Below are positions 23,754 to 34,868 of a stretch of 64,000 nucleotides of DNA, one piece after another. Every line of letters begins with the position of its first letter. Within the stretch, counting starts at the first letter, position 1. The position numbers and the translations under genes are program-made. The stretch is from the NCBI GenBank assembly GCA_025449115.1, contig JAHLKC010000006.1:269501-333500 (forward strand), in the 5' to 3' direction. Source of the stretch: Chytridium lagenaria. Taxonomy: Eukaryota > Chytridiomycota > Chytridiomycetes > Chytridiales > Chytridiaceae. Below the pieces are notes generated by a model. That model had not been told where the DNA came from. It did no database searches and saw nothing but the letters and a program-made list of their open reading frames with translations.

Positions 23754-25446
23754 TCAAAACCTCTTCTCGAGAGAGATCTTAAGCCGCTTTTTAAACCATA
23801 TGTCACAGATGTGATGGGCTCCAAATCCTGGCCCGGCACCACTCTCGGCAAAAACGACCTATAAATTCTTGAAAGAACTGTCTTTAGTTCAATCATCGCC
23901 AGTTTTTGTCCAATGCACATGTGAGGACCTTCTCCAAATGCAAGAAACGTTCCTGGAAGAGGAGTAAAGTCAACCCATCTCTCCGGAATGAATGCGAGAG
24001 GATCTTTCCAATACTTCTCATCATGATGGAGACTCATGATGTCAGTCCAAACAACGGTTCCCTTTGAAATCTTGTGCCCACCAAGAACAACATCTTTGAT
24101 CACGGTTCGTCCAACGGGGACGGGAACCGCAGGATAGAGTCTTAACGTCTCCTTAATGACACATTCGACGTACTTGAGTTGGCCAAGCATGGCATTCGTG
24201 ACATGTTCAGCATCGCCGAGAACACTATCAATTTCAGCCATCATCTTTCTCCGCGCTTCAGGGTTTTGGTCCAGTGTGAGAACAACCCATGTCATGGTGT
24301 TGGCAGAGGTATCGCCGCCAGCAAGGAATAAAGCAATGACTTCGTCCGTGATTTCATCATCCGTCCATTCGCTCGTCTCAATGAGGCGATCAAGAACATC
24401 AAGCTTGGAGATGTTCTTCATAAATTTATCATCAGCGTCTTCCGCATCCCCGCACTCATCTTCCACCAACTCCTGCTTCAAACGGTTCCGTTCCTCGCAC
24501 TGCAGACGTTTAGGCTCAATTGTGCTCTTGATGGTCTCGCGCAAGAACTCGAGGTCTTTACGCACTTGACCCACCGTGACGCCGTAAAACCACCACAAGG
24601 GCTAGGAAGACTAAATCGAAGATTGATTATGTCAAATGCACGCTGGTACGTCTTCATTGCGGCAAGACTCTCAGGGTCTTCATGGTTCTCAGTACAATTG
24701 TAGTCATAGGAGAAGGCGACGTGTCCGATAACGTCCACTGTGATGCTAAGAGCAATGTGGAACATCTCGGGGTGATAGGATTCACCAAGCTCGTCCTCGC
24801 GCTGAGTCCAAAGATTGAGGAGCTTGTCCATGGTGACGTTAGTAGCTTCCAATGCTCGCCGAAGTTGACTTGGGCCAAACCCTGTGAGATGGCTTTAGAT
24901 TGTTTGAAAGATTGGCAAAGTTCAAGTTTACAGGAGCTAACCTGGCTGGAGGAACTTGCGATGCTTGCGCCAAAGCTCATCCTACAAATGGTAAAAAATA
25001 ACCATCAATATTGTTTAACAGCACAACAAAAGCAATAAAGATACAAAAGACCATGAGAAGGACTCTTATCCTACCGTTGGCATGATGAAGAGTCCATATT
25101 TGAATATGCCCTCAGCCATAGGCACAATAAGTCGGACCTCACAAAGTCCGGCGAGCATAAACCTGTCTACAAGTTTCTGCTTCGGTCACCGTAATGAAAT
25201 GGATACCGCCCACTATTTGCGATCTAGAGATCGGCCCACACTCCCTCCGCATGCGGGCGTAACGTTCATGAAGCTTCTTTCTTGAGGCAGCAGAAACAAG
25301 GTCTATGGTGTGCCCGATAAGGGAAATCGAATGCCAGATTGAGGGACGGTGACATTCTTCCTCGATGCTATGGCGTCAATGGCCAACGCTGCTGTCACCA
25401 CTCCAACGATGATGCTCAAGCCTGTGTGGTTTGCAAAGAAGTCCAT
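23754..25446 (-). CDS. Cytochrome P450 (P450-2)
   Basis: Second P450, minus strand. The start at 25446 gives MDFFANHTGLSIIVGVVTAA, a membrane anchor, then KNVTVPQSGIRFPL. Later exons give FHIALSITVDVIGHVAFSYD, the I-helix FLAGGDTSANTMTW, KETLRLYP (ExxR), FIPERWVDF and the haem loop AFGEGPHMCIGQKLAMIEL. It is a different subfamily from P450-1 and close to P450-3. The frame breaks near 25280 and 24590 are single bases. At the end, restoring one base would give a C-terminus like that of P450-3 with the stop at 23754; as read, the frame runs to 23690. A decayed duplicate lies at 53.7-55.3 kb. Confidence 0.9.
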
Positions 25447-25509
25447 CTTTCTACCAGTATTTAAATTTATAATAGGTATATATAGAACGTTGTGATATTA
25501 ATAAATTAT

Positions 25510-26605
25510 TAGCCAAGCCCGTTCCTTTGTTGACTTTTGTTTGCTTTTCTTTCATTTTTTATTGCTGTAAAAGGCACGTGCCTTCTCGCGTTTGAATCGG
25601 CCAAGGCCGCATCTGAAGCACTCGACTCTATGCGTCGCAGCACCGCCATTGACGCAGACTGGGCGCACCCTTCTGAACTCTCCCCCATGATCACGTCGAC
25701 CCCACGTCCGTCTGGTCTCTGAGCATTCTCCCTTCTCACAACCCTCGTGGGGCAATCTTGATGCGAGTGAGATTCAAAAGATATTGCAGAGTTGTTATAG
25801 GAGTGTTAAGGGTGTGATGGTGCTACCTGATAAGGTTGGGAGGTTGATGGAGCGATGCCGTGGAGGGAGTGGGGAGGAGGGTGGGATGAATAACAATACC
25901 CTTCCAATGTCTTTATCAGGCAAAGAAGACGCCATCAACGCCTTGTCCCATTTCCAATTCACCTCCACCGCGTCCGAAATGTCTTCCCAACCATCCCTCA
26001 TGCCACCACATCCCATCCCCATCCCAACCTCAACCCACACCCCCCACCATCCTCAACGTCACCCACCCCCAGCCACATCCACAACACCCCTCGACCGCAC
26101 CCGCAATCGCTCCCAATCCTCGGCGTCATCGTCTTCCACCACCTCTGCGTCATCATCCTCGTCAGTGCCTACCATCTCATCGTCCCCGCTCGCAACGTCT
26201 CCACCGTCGCCGTTGGATTGGAAGGAGGAGTCAGAGTTGCACATTGTCACAGTGTCGAGACTTCCGGCTGGGAAGGATCGCGCAGATTTGTTGGATTATG
26301 TGAGGACCGCGTATAGTGGGTTTATTGAAATCGTTTTCGTTGAGGATGGTAAGCCCTTTTCTAAATATACCTTTTCCAAAAAACCTTTTTCCCCCTCGGA
26401 CCCCATTACTATCAAGCTATGCCTTTTCCCCCTCGCACCTTATTACTATCAAACCATGCCTTTTTTCCCCTCGGACCCGGATAATTATCAAATGATGCAC
26501 AACTTTTACCTCTTTTGCTTGCTACTGGTTAACCATGTTTTGTTTGCTTTTCTTTCATTTTTTTATTGCTGTAAAAGGCACGTGCCTTCTCGCATTTGAA
26601 TCGGT
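25510..26605 (+). pseudogene. Fragment of a tandem-RRM RNA-binding protein gene
   Basis: Coding sequence cut at both ends. It opens inside an intron and continues KGTCLLAFESAKAASEALDS (RNP1 half of an RRM), then LDASEIQKILQSCYRSVKGV, a Pro/Ser-rich linker, and LHIVTVSRLPAGKDRADLL with YSGFIEIVFVEDG, the first half of a second RRM. After an intron the sequence KGTCLLAF recurs at about 26570 and then stops against transposon-like sequence. Thus two RRMs share an identical intron/exon junction sequence. The 5' cut coincides with the edge of the P450-2 duplication. One base is missing near 25720. Confidence 0.6.
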
Positions 26606-27611
26606 CATGGCCAGAGTATATCAATGACCCTGATAATCATCGAGAAGAGCGGAGGGCTCTGCGGCAGGAAAGAAAGTCTTATGTTAGAAGACTTAGGGGC
26701 CGACAAGCAAGGTAGTTGTTTTCATTTGTTTACATCACTGTCATTAACATCTGCATTAACATCTCCATTAAAGAACAATCAACTTGTCTACCTGGTTTGA
26801 ACAAAAGACAAAGCAACTTTGTGCCAGAGATGCTGGGCTTGTTGCCCTTCATAGAAGAAAATCCTGATATTGAGCCAATGATATCTATATCAGGCGAGTG
26901 TTCCACTGATTTTGTCAACAGCATCTCCCTGCTTGGTTTCCAATTTACATACTGTCCTAGATCAAATTAATGCATTACAAGGTGCAGAACGGAGGCTTCA
27001 TGGAGAGAACTTGGTTCCCACATGCTCTTACCATCTCACAGTAGCTGAGCATTATGAGACGTAAGCACAACTTTTTTGACATTGCCATTTAATGAATTTC
27101 CCATTAGCCTCAGACTCTTTCATAGTGATCAACAACATCTTCATATGCAGAGAGCTTGCGCTATTAGACGTCAAGCTTATAGGCCACTCGCCGCTCTCTA
27201 TTTGATGTGGAGGATGTCTGTATGTTTCAACTGTATCTCCTCATTTATTATTGACCATTTTTTCTTTTTTGGAAGTGTGATTGTCTAGAAAGGCCACAAG
27301 GTAGAACCAAAACCAAAAACCCCATGGGCGTTCAACGACATAGACGGCTGCCTTTGCAGGTGCAGTGGCAAGAGCTTCAGAACCTCGCTGCTCAAGATGG
27401 AGCTGGACCAGGAGTGAATGATATGGATGTGATCAATTTCCAGAGCCCAAGAGGGCATTGCGCCTGCAGAAGGACCAGCACAAGCTGGTGTTGTTGAAGA
27501 GAAGGAGGCTGTAGGATGGCATTGATGTGGTTCTGGGCAGAAATTGTGAATTTGATTGATGTGGCGCGATGATGTATGTTGATATGGAAACTTAGTTGGT
27601 GAAAGCTCATG
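26606..27611 (+). other. Transposon-derived coding fragments, family unrecognised (copy 1)
   Basis: Pieces of spliced coding sequence: PEYINDPDNHREERRALRQE, LGLLPFIEENPDIEPMISIS, AERRLHGENLVPTCSYHLTV, and a final exon MGVQRHRRLPLQVQWQELQN followed by QDGAGPGVNDMDV. The last exon is clearly the same protein as at 52191-52449. It is interrupted at 27611 by a solo LTR. Several one-base deletions are present. I do not recognise the family; transposon origin is inferred from copy number and surroundings. Confidence 0.5.
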
Positions 27612-28514
27612 TGTGAGATTATTGGATACTCACCAAGAGCATGAATGCGTGCTTATGTAGACGTCGTGCTTATTCCTATTTTGTTGTTCCGGTTCCATTC
27701 TTTTCCTCTCGGGTTTTCATAGTTTTTCCCCATAGATACGAGAGAGGTTTTTATAGAAGGAAGGCGGTCGACGTGGTATGCCAACTTATGAATGCTACCA
27801 CGTTGGTCGAGATGCCTGTTGTTGTTATTTGATTCCCTTTATGTATTGTTTTATTATTTGTAGAAAGTTGAATAGATTTACGTGCACCTCTGTAGTCTGG
27901 ATTGATCACCCATAATCCAGCATGGTGCCCTTGGCATGCTTTCTCCATTCTTCTATTATTCAATATTGTGTTATTTAGTTGTACCTGTGGGCTCGGGATT
28001 ACGCGCTGGGGGAGACTACACCTTGAACCAAGACACTTGAGTCTAAGAAGGCTGAGCCCTGGATAGACGCTCTGTGGCATGATTCCTTTGAAGGTTTGGT
28101 AGTATAACACTCTGTTCTTTTCTTGATTGCGATGACTGGCTATCTAGTTGCCTGTGAGTGGGAGTGCGGCATGAGCAGGCTTAGTGGAAGAGATCAAATG
28201 AGAACATGTTAAAACGGCTTATTGCGGCAAATACGAGGCCTTGTACACTACTAGGAGCGGGATGGACTCCTCCTTGATGACCTTCCACTCTGGGCGCTGG
28301 ATCTCCGCTGAGTACTTTTTCCTTCCTTTTTCTTCCTTTCTTTCATTTAGATTAGTTTAGAGCAGAACCACAGCAACTTAAATCCGTGTCACTAAAGGCA
28401 GAATAGGGCTTGACTCTTGATCTAGGAGTACTCCTAGAGCTAGTCTTGTCACTATTATGTGGTTTCTACTCTGTATGCCGGGGCTTAGCAGAGGGGCCAT
28501 AGAGAAACTTCACA
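27612..28514 (+). mobile_element. Solo LTR, family A, copy 1
   Basis: Begins TGTGAG and ends TTCACA, with flanking direct duplication CATG (27608-27611 and 28515-28518). The empty site is seen in the paralogous sequence near 52425 ('gcctcatggatctg'). It is ~95% like the LTRs of the 30-42 kb array but about 45 bases shorter, mostly through scattered one-base deletions. Confidence 0.92.
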
Positions 28515-28539
28515 CATGGATCTGTTGAGACCAAGGTAG

Positions 28540-29003
28540 TGTGATCTTCTCTTACCCATCCTCCTACCTAGCTTTGACTGGGGTAGGGAGAAGAGTAAAG
28601 GAGTTGCTCCAGCAGAGCAATCGACAGAGCACTAGGACAGGATGTACTCCTGAATCTAAGTGATGTTGTTGTTTGGCGATGTGTGGTGAGTGATCGCGAA
28701 TTCTGCTTAATAAAGGGAGAAGGGAACGTGTTTAGTATCTTTATGTCAACTTACCTTGCTAATAAACCAATATGAGCACCAGATTGTCTCTGGCGATCGG
28801 GAGGCTGAAAGCTCCTTGATTCCTGCTATGGCACCTTTTGGAACGTGATGATCTCATTGCTCACAAGGGTAACCTCACTCATCACTGCTGCAGCGTGATC
28901 ATGGTTGGGGATATCAGAGGTGGAATGTAGTCGACCAAGCTAAGCTAAATGACACTGACAATGAGGAGGACCTTGGGCTCCCATCGCAGCCTTTGCTTCA
29001 AAC
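28540..29003 (-). mobile_element. Truncated inverted LTR, family B
   Basis: Starts TGTGATCTTCTC, the reverse complement of the 3' end of the LTR at 51253-52190, and follows it for about 460 bases before the match ends near 29003. It sits directly after the protein fragment shared with 52.4 kb ('accaaggtag'). Confidence 0.85.
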
Positions 29004-29505
29004 TAACCTAACAAAAAAGAAAAAAAAATCAAGTACATTCATTGCATGATGATGCATTCATAGCCTTGATGAAGTTCAACTCTTCTGCAAGGCATGTCCT
29101 CTTCACACAGCTTGAGCCAAGTTTGTGGAATTGTGGACATATTCTAACAAATACCACTGTTGAGATGCTTTGTGGCCACACTGACTCTCTTCAGCTGGTG
29201 GATATGCTCTGCTCAGAGAAACACTTGAATACACCATGTGGTATCATACTGAGCTTGTTGTGTAAAGTAGATTGGGTGATGGATTATATTAGACTTACTG
29301 AGGGATAATATCATTTCTTATTTATGACTTTATTTTATGTTTTCGTACGTCTTTGCTTTTAATACATCTTTGCTTTTTGAGGGACGCCTCCACATCTGGT
29401 TAATGACATCCAACATTTTTCTTTCCCATCCTTTTTTTGATCTGACAATTTTTTTTGTTAATTTTTTTTTTCTCTGACAATTTTTTTCTGACAATTTTTC
29501 TAATA
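29004..29505. other. Low-information region with a small ORF
   Basis: Holds an 88-codon ORF (29042-29308, HDDAFIALMKFNSSARHVLF) that I do not recognise, then T-rich sequence leading to the pogo terminal repeat. The ORF may be part of another transposon remnant. Confidence 0.3.
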
Positions 29506-29619
29506 CTGTAATTTCGTTCAATGTAACAACAACCCCTGCAATTTATAAAATGAGTGTTGTTAAATTGAACAATTTAAGAGGCATTTCCTCATAGGAAATC
29601 GACTCTCACCCAATGAAAA

Positions 29620-30032
29620 ATGGATTCCCCGTACGAGAAAACCCTAGTAACAAAAAGCGAAAAAAGTTTCGAGCAAGCTGCCATCCAAAACTGCAAGTTG
29701 AAGATGGACGGAGGCATGCAGGATGATAGTGATCCCATTTTACGCAATGATGAAGGCCCCACAACACCCATACGGCCACCATCCACACGCAAACTTGTGC
29801 TTTTGAATAGGACCAAATCTGTACTGGTCTGGAAGTTTCAAGAAGAGCACAAGGAGTCAAAAGTTTCTCGTCGCAAGTTTGCGGAACGCCATAATGTAGA
29901 TCACACGGCCTTGAAACGATGGGAGGATAATATTGTGGCTATAGAGTTGCAAGCCAATCAGAAGAAGAAGTATGTGAGGAAGCCTGCTAAGAGGAAGGGA
30001 GAGGAGGAAGGTATAGTCAAGTTTATGCTAGG
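29620..30032 (+). pseudogene. pogo-type transposase, 5' half (DNA-binding region)
   Basis: Starts MDSPYEKTLVTKSEKSFEQA. A helix-turn-helix-like region reads VLVWKFQEEHKESKVSRRKF and AERHNVDHTALKRWEDN, followed by a basic stretch (KKKYVRKPAKRKGEEE). The frame is open up to the LTR insertion at 30033. The insertion point (ctaGG/TGAG) coincides with what looks like a GT splice donor, so the exon itself is nearly undamaged; the 3' half follows at 42670. Confidence 0.85.
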
Positions 30033-30981
30033 TGTGAGATTATTGATAACCTCACCAGAGGCATGAATGCGTCACTTATATAGACGTCGTGCCATTATTC
30101 TTATTTTGTTGTTCCCGTTCCATTCTTTTCCCTCTCGGGTTTTTCATAGTTTTTCCCCATAGATACGAGAGAGGTTTTTATAGAAGGAAGGGCGGTCGAC
30201 GTGGTATGCCAACTTATGACATGCTACCACGTTGGTCGAGATGCCTGTTGTTGTTATTTGATTCCCCTTTATGTATTGTTTTATTATTTGTAGAAAGTTG
30301 AATAGATTTACGTGCACCTCTGTAGTCCTGGATTGATCCCACCCATACATCCAGGCATGGCTGCCCTTGGGCCATGCTTTCTTCATTCTTCTGTTATTCA
30401 ATATTGTGTTATTTAGTTGTACCTGCGGGCGCTCGGGGATTACGCCGCTGGGGGAGACTACACCTTGAACCAAGACACTTGAGTCTAAGAAGGCCTGAGC
30501 CCTGGATAGACGCCTCTGTGGCATGATTCCTTCGAAGGTTTGGGTAGTATAACCACCTCTGTTCTTTTCTTGATTGCGATGACTGGCTATCTAGTTGCCT
30601 GTGAGTGGGAGTGCGGCATGAGCAGGGCCTTAGGTAGAAGAGATCAGATGAGAACATGTTAAAACGGCTTATTGCGGCGATTACGAGGCCTTGTACACTA
30701 CTAGGAGCGGGATGGACTCCCTCCTTGATGACCCTTCCACTCTGGCGCGTTGGATCTCCGCCTGAGTACCTTTTTCCTTCCTTTTTCCTTCCTTTCTTTC
30801 ATTTAGATTAGTTTTAGAGCAGAACCACAGCAACTTAAATCCCCGCTGTCACTAAAGGCAGAATAGGGCTTGACTCTTGATCTAGGAGTACCTCCTAGAC
30901 GCTAGTCTTGTCACCTATTATGTGGTTCTCTACCTCTGTATGCCGGGGCTTAGCAGAGGGGGCCATAGAGAGAACTTCACA
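30033..30981 (+). mobile_element. LTR family A, array LTR 1
   Basis: TGTGAG...TTCACA. Contains a likely promoter/R block ('gggtttttcatagtttttcc', 'gaggtttttatagaaggaag'), a long stem ACGTGGTA/TACCACGT, the palindrome CCTTCGAAGG and the hairpin TCTAGGAG-TAC-CTCCTAGA (30881-30899). Confidence 0.93.
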
Positions 30982-31550
30982 GATGGGGGCCCAACCAAAT
31001 ATGGTGGTTTCGGTTTCTTCTACTAATCATATTTTATTGATCTTTATATCATATGAAAGCTACGAGTCGGGGCGTCATTTGCGCTATCGTCCCACGTCTC
31101 TACCGTATCCGTCGTCGAGAGATCGCGGTTTTTGTGTTGTGAGTTATACATTTGTTTGCAACCACCCCTTGTCAAAACTTGTGTAACGACACCCAGTGAA
31201 GGCCTCCTAGGAGGCATGAGGGATGTTGTTGCAAAAGCTAGACTCACTTTGATCCATTGACGACCCTGCTGGCAGGGTAGTCGTAGGATCTTGTTGACAT
31301 GCGAGGGTTTCGACCTAGCACATAAGGGCCTCTGTCATGGAGGCCTGGCATGGGTTTGTCTTTATGGCACCCCGCCACCTTTGTCAACACTGGACTACCA
31401 TCCAGTACCCTAGAACGCTTTCAGCGTTTTTTATGGCTTTTAGGAGCCTTTTAGTGTATTAGATCTTACTTTTAAGTGAGATCTATATGCTTTTATCACT
31501 TCGACGCTTTTTCGATTGCGCGTTTCGCACTCATTTTTATTACTATAATT

Positions 31551-31718
31551 ATGAAACTTTACAGGCATGTAGTGCGTAGTACTACGCAAACGGTGGTAAA
31601 ATATGGTAACGTTTGCGCCCCTATTGGTCTTGTAATCGTTAAGGAGGCAGTCTTTATTTACTGTTGTATGAGTCCTGGACTTTCACTTTTACCAAAACAG
31701 GTTACACAAAATTGGTAA
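31551..31718 (+). CDS. Small conserved ORF in internal region (55 codons)
   Basis: Starts MKLYRHVVRSTTQTVVKYGN and ends PKQVTQNW-stop. The same frame, without indels, is kept in the other two internal regions (stops at 35609 and 39522), although indels are common elsewhere between units. I recognise nothing. The ORF includes a perfect palindrome (GCGTAGTACTACGC), so conservation may reflect nucleic-acid structure rather than protein. Confidence 0.25.
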   Translation: MKLYRHVVRSTTQTVVKYGNVCAPIGLVIVKEAVFIYCCMSPGLSLLPKQVTQNW

Positions 31719-33504
31719 TGTTAACAACAATCCCCAGGGTCCAGAGGTTATGATCTTTATGCCTGTGATCTTGACGACCGCTGCTCCCCAGCAGTAAAAC
31801 CTTAGTGATTCCGATAGCTATCGTCCAGAAGAGCCGGAAAGTCTTTTGAAATAAGTTTTAAAACAGCGTTTCGACTTTTATGAAGAAAGAATTTTGTCAA
31901 ATCTTCGAAATAGGATTTCGACTTCAATCCCAAGTCATTTACCAGATTCGACAAATAATTCGAAGATGTAGAAATACTTTGGAAAGTCTTGGGTTTCTTT
32001 GATTAATTTATTATTGACGACGAACTTGCCGTTTTACTACTTCGTTAATTTTTATCGCGATTTTTACTTGAAAATTTCCATACACGTAGCCCTCAATGAG
32101 GGCATCATTTTTATATAGGTTCGCTATGGCGACGCACCGTTCCAGACTTATAACGTTTTGAAAAACGTCGGCATTGGACTTCAGCATTTTTGCTTGACAA
32201 ATTTGTTAATTTCTTAACAACAAATGTTTCGGGTCACCACATCCAATTAGTTGTTGCTAATATAATAACACGGTTATACCTGCCGATAATTATGTATGCA
32301 ATCTGTCTTACTTATGCACAGCGCAACCCTTTGCTCACTGTTTAAAACCGGTCACTTTTGTGACTTTGAATATAACAAAGCAAATCATGGCCTCATGGTA
32401 TATGGCTTAAGGAAGGTGCACCGTTGCCTTCTTTCATAATATGCACTAGCTAATGGTAGAATATAAAGCTTCTTATTGAAACTTTGACGATCATATAACT
32501 TGATATTATTTTTTCACAGAAATGATAGCGCATCTGCATTTTTTATTATAAATGCTTTGATTATGGAGCTCAACTTGAACCGGGGCCGTTTAACAGAAGA
32601 ATCTTCCGTTGGTTAAGGAAACTGAATTCCTCTATGACTTTATTGTACTTACACTGCTGGTCAGTGTTGGTCAATGTTGCAATTATGGTTGATTATTAAC
32701 ACCATATCAACAAAGCTTTATGTCTCATGTATCTTGCAATGCGTGCATGTCAATATATTATGGCTTTGCCATTTTCATTTTGTTGGAGACGCTTTGCGCG
32801 TACTTCCTCACCCTCCCACCCTTATGTGGATATGTGTGTGTTCTTTAAAGAGTGGGTGAACTGTTGGAAGTCATATTCTCGTTTGAGAATCTGAGTCAAC
32901 TTATCGTTATCTGCAGATAATGTGTATAAACATAGTGATTGTGTTTCTGTTAATAACACCTTGATATTGGTTGTTAATAACATTAGAATATCTTACAAGA
33001 TAGCAGAAGTGACCATAAACAAACGTTGACTACTAACGTCGATGCTTAACGCGCAATGAGCAGAGATGTGGAGTAGAATAAGTTTGATATGTATACACGT
33101 CAGTTAAACTTCTTGAAGTAGTTTAAAGATGATTTATTACAACAAATTCGTTCAAGTTTGAGAGTTTTCTTTCAAGCGTAAAGTGCGTTACGTGAAGATA
33201 GGATCTGAGGAGTGAGCCTATTTTGTTGTACTAAGTATAGTTGTTATTTATTTCGAGCAGGTTTTGATACTTTGTTGTATTGAAATAATAATTACGTGAC
33301 TTATCATGATAATTACGTGAATTATCGCGTTATATATATTTTGTTTACTTACTTGATTAATGTAATAGTTGCTATAAGTAGCTCTGTTAATACAGTAGTC
33401 CTGATATAGACTCAAGAAGAAGTTGCTATTGCAACTTTGGCCCATACCACAACACTTGGTTGCTATAACACGAGATTCCTTCCGCAATAGTTAGAGATTA
33501 TTGG

Positions 33505-33850
33505 AATGGCGTGGCCAAGACAAATGTTAAAGAGTTCTTTAAACGATTAGCCCATGTTGATAAGCACGGCATACCTAAACGCGAGAAAGTAGAAACTCGC
33601 TATACAGACGCAAGTGATAATGCTGGCTTCCAAGAGTTGTCCAGCACAGCGTCAGAAGAAGTCATAGTTCCAGACCCAGAGGTAGAACTTGACGATAGGA
33701 GTTAATGTGATGATGACATTAACGGATATGGACTCACAATATTGAATCCAATAGAACTTGTCTCTCAACGTGAAGACACGGAAAAGCTAAGCATGATGAT
33801 GTACCCTTAGCTTTAGAAGACTTTGTATTCACTACACTATACTAGTCTAT
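33505..33850 (+). CDS. Degenerate C-terminal reading frame near the end of the internal region
   Basis: Reads TNVKEFFKRLAHVDKHGIPK, VETRYTDASDNAGFQELSST and SEEVIVPDPEVELDD, then, with frame shifts that differ between units, NPIELVSQREDTEIA and LALEDFVFTTLY-stop. The acidic composition resembles the C-terminal tail downstream of a chromodomain in the gypsy fragment at 51 kb, but I see no sequence match. Possibly a relic of a lost polyprotein. Confidence 0.3.
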
Positions 33851-33914
33851 ATAAGAATATATATATTTATATCGTAAAAACTCACGAGGGACCTTGTTCT
33901 CAAGTGTGGGTGCA

Positions 33915-34868
33915 TGTGAGATTATTGGATAACCTCACCAAGAGGCATGAATGCGTCGCTTATATAGACGTCGTGCCCTTATTCTTATTTTGTTGTTCCC
34001 GTTCCATTCTTTTCCCTCTCGGGGTTTTTCATAGTTTTTCCCCATAGATACGAGAGAGGTTTTTATAGAAGGAAGGGCGGTCGACGTGGTATGCCAACTT
34101 ATGACATGCTACCACGTTGGTCGAGATGCCTGTTGTTGTTATTTGATTCCCCTTTATGTATTGTTTTATTATTTGTAGAAAGTTGAATAGATTTACGTGC
34201 ACCTCTGTAGTCCTGGATTGATCCTACCCATACATCCAGGCATGGCCGCCCTTGGGCCATGCTTTTCTTCATTCTTCTGTTATTCAATATTGTGTTATTT
34301 AGTTGTACTTGCGGGCGCTCGGGGATTACGCCGCTGGGGGAGACTACACCTTGAACCAAGACACTTGAGTCTAAGAAGGCCTGAGCCCTGGATAGACGCC
34401 TCTGTGGCATGATTCCTTCGAAGGTTTGGGTAGTATAACCACCTCTGTTCTTTTTCTTGATTGCGATGACTGGCTATCTAGTTGCCTGTGAGTGGGAGTG
34501 CGGCATGAGCAGGGCCTTAGGTAGAAGAGATCAGATGAGAACATGTTAAAACGGCTTATTGCGGCGATTACGAGGCCTTGTACACTACTAGGAGCGGGAT
34601 GGACTCCCTCCTTGATGACCCCTCCACTCTGGCGCGTTGGATCTCCGCCTGAGTACCTTTTTCCTTCCTTTTTCCTTCCTTTCTTTCATTTAGATTAGTA
34701 TTAGAGCAGAACCACAGCAACCTAAATCCCCGCTGTCACTAAAGGCAGAATAGGGCTTGACTCTTGATCTAGGAGTACCTCCTAGACGCTAGTCTTGTCA
34801 CCTATTGTGTGGTTCTCTACCTCTGTATGCCGGGGCTTAGCAGAGGGGGCCATAGAGTGAACTTCACA
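33915..34868 (+). mobile_element. LTR family A, array LTR 2
   Basis: TGTGAG...TTCACA, nearly identical to LTR 1, shared between internal regions 1 and 2. Confidence 0.93.

Larger units (their letters stand above)
30982..33914 (+). mobile_element. Internal region 1 of LTR-A array, hairpin-dense
   Basis: About 2.9 kb between LTRs. Starts with a primer-binding-site-like motif (30984-30996). No long ORF. At least twenty short perfect stems of 5-8 bp with 0-7-base loops occur, e.g. 31202-31215, 31414-31428, 31574-31587, 32089-32103, 32351-32364, 32875-32890, 32907-32920, 33308-33326, 33421-33436. All three internal regions share them. Confidence 0.85.

Noticed and set aside
30033..30981. Hammerhead ribozyme (retrozyme) in the LTR
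   Set aside because: I looked for the CTGANGA...GAAA core with a suitable stem between; none is present on either strand by eye.
30982..33914. Hidden reverse transcriptase or integrase in the internal regions
   Set aside because: No frame, even allowing one-base shifts, shows the YxDD, RNase H or zinc-finger/DDE motifs, and the region is too short and hairpin-rich.
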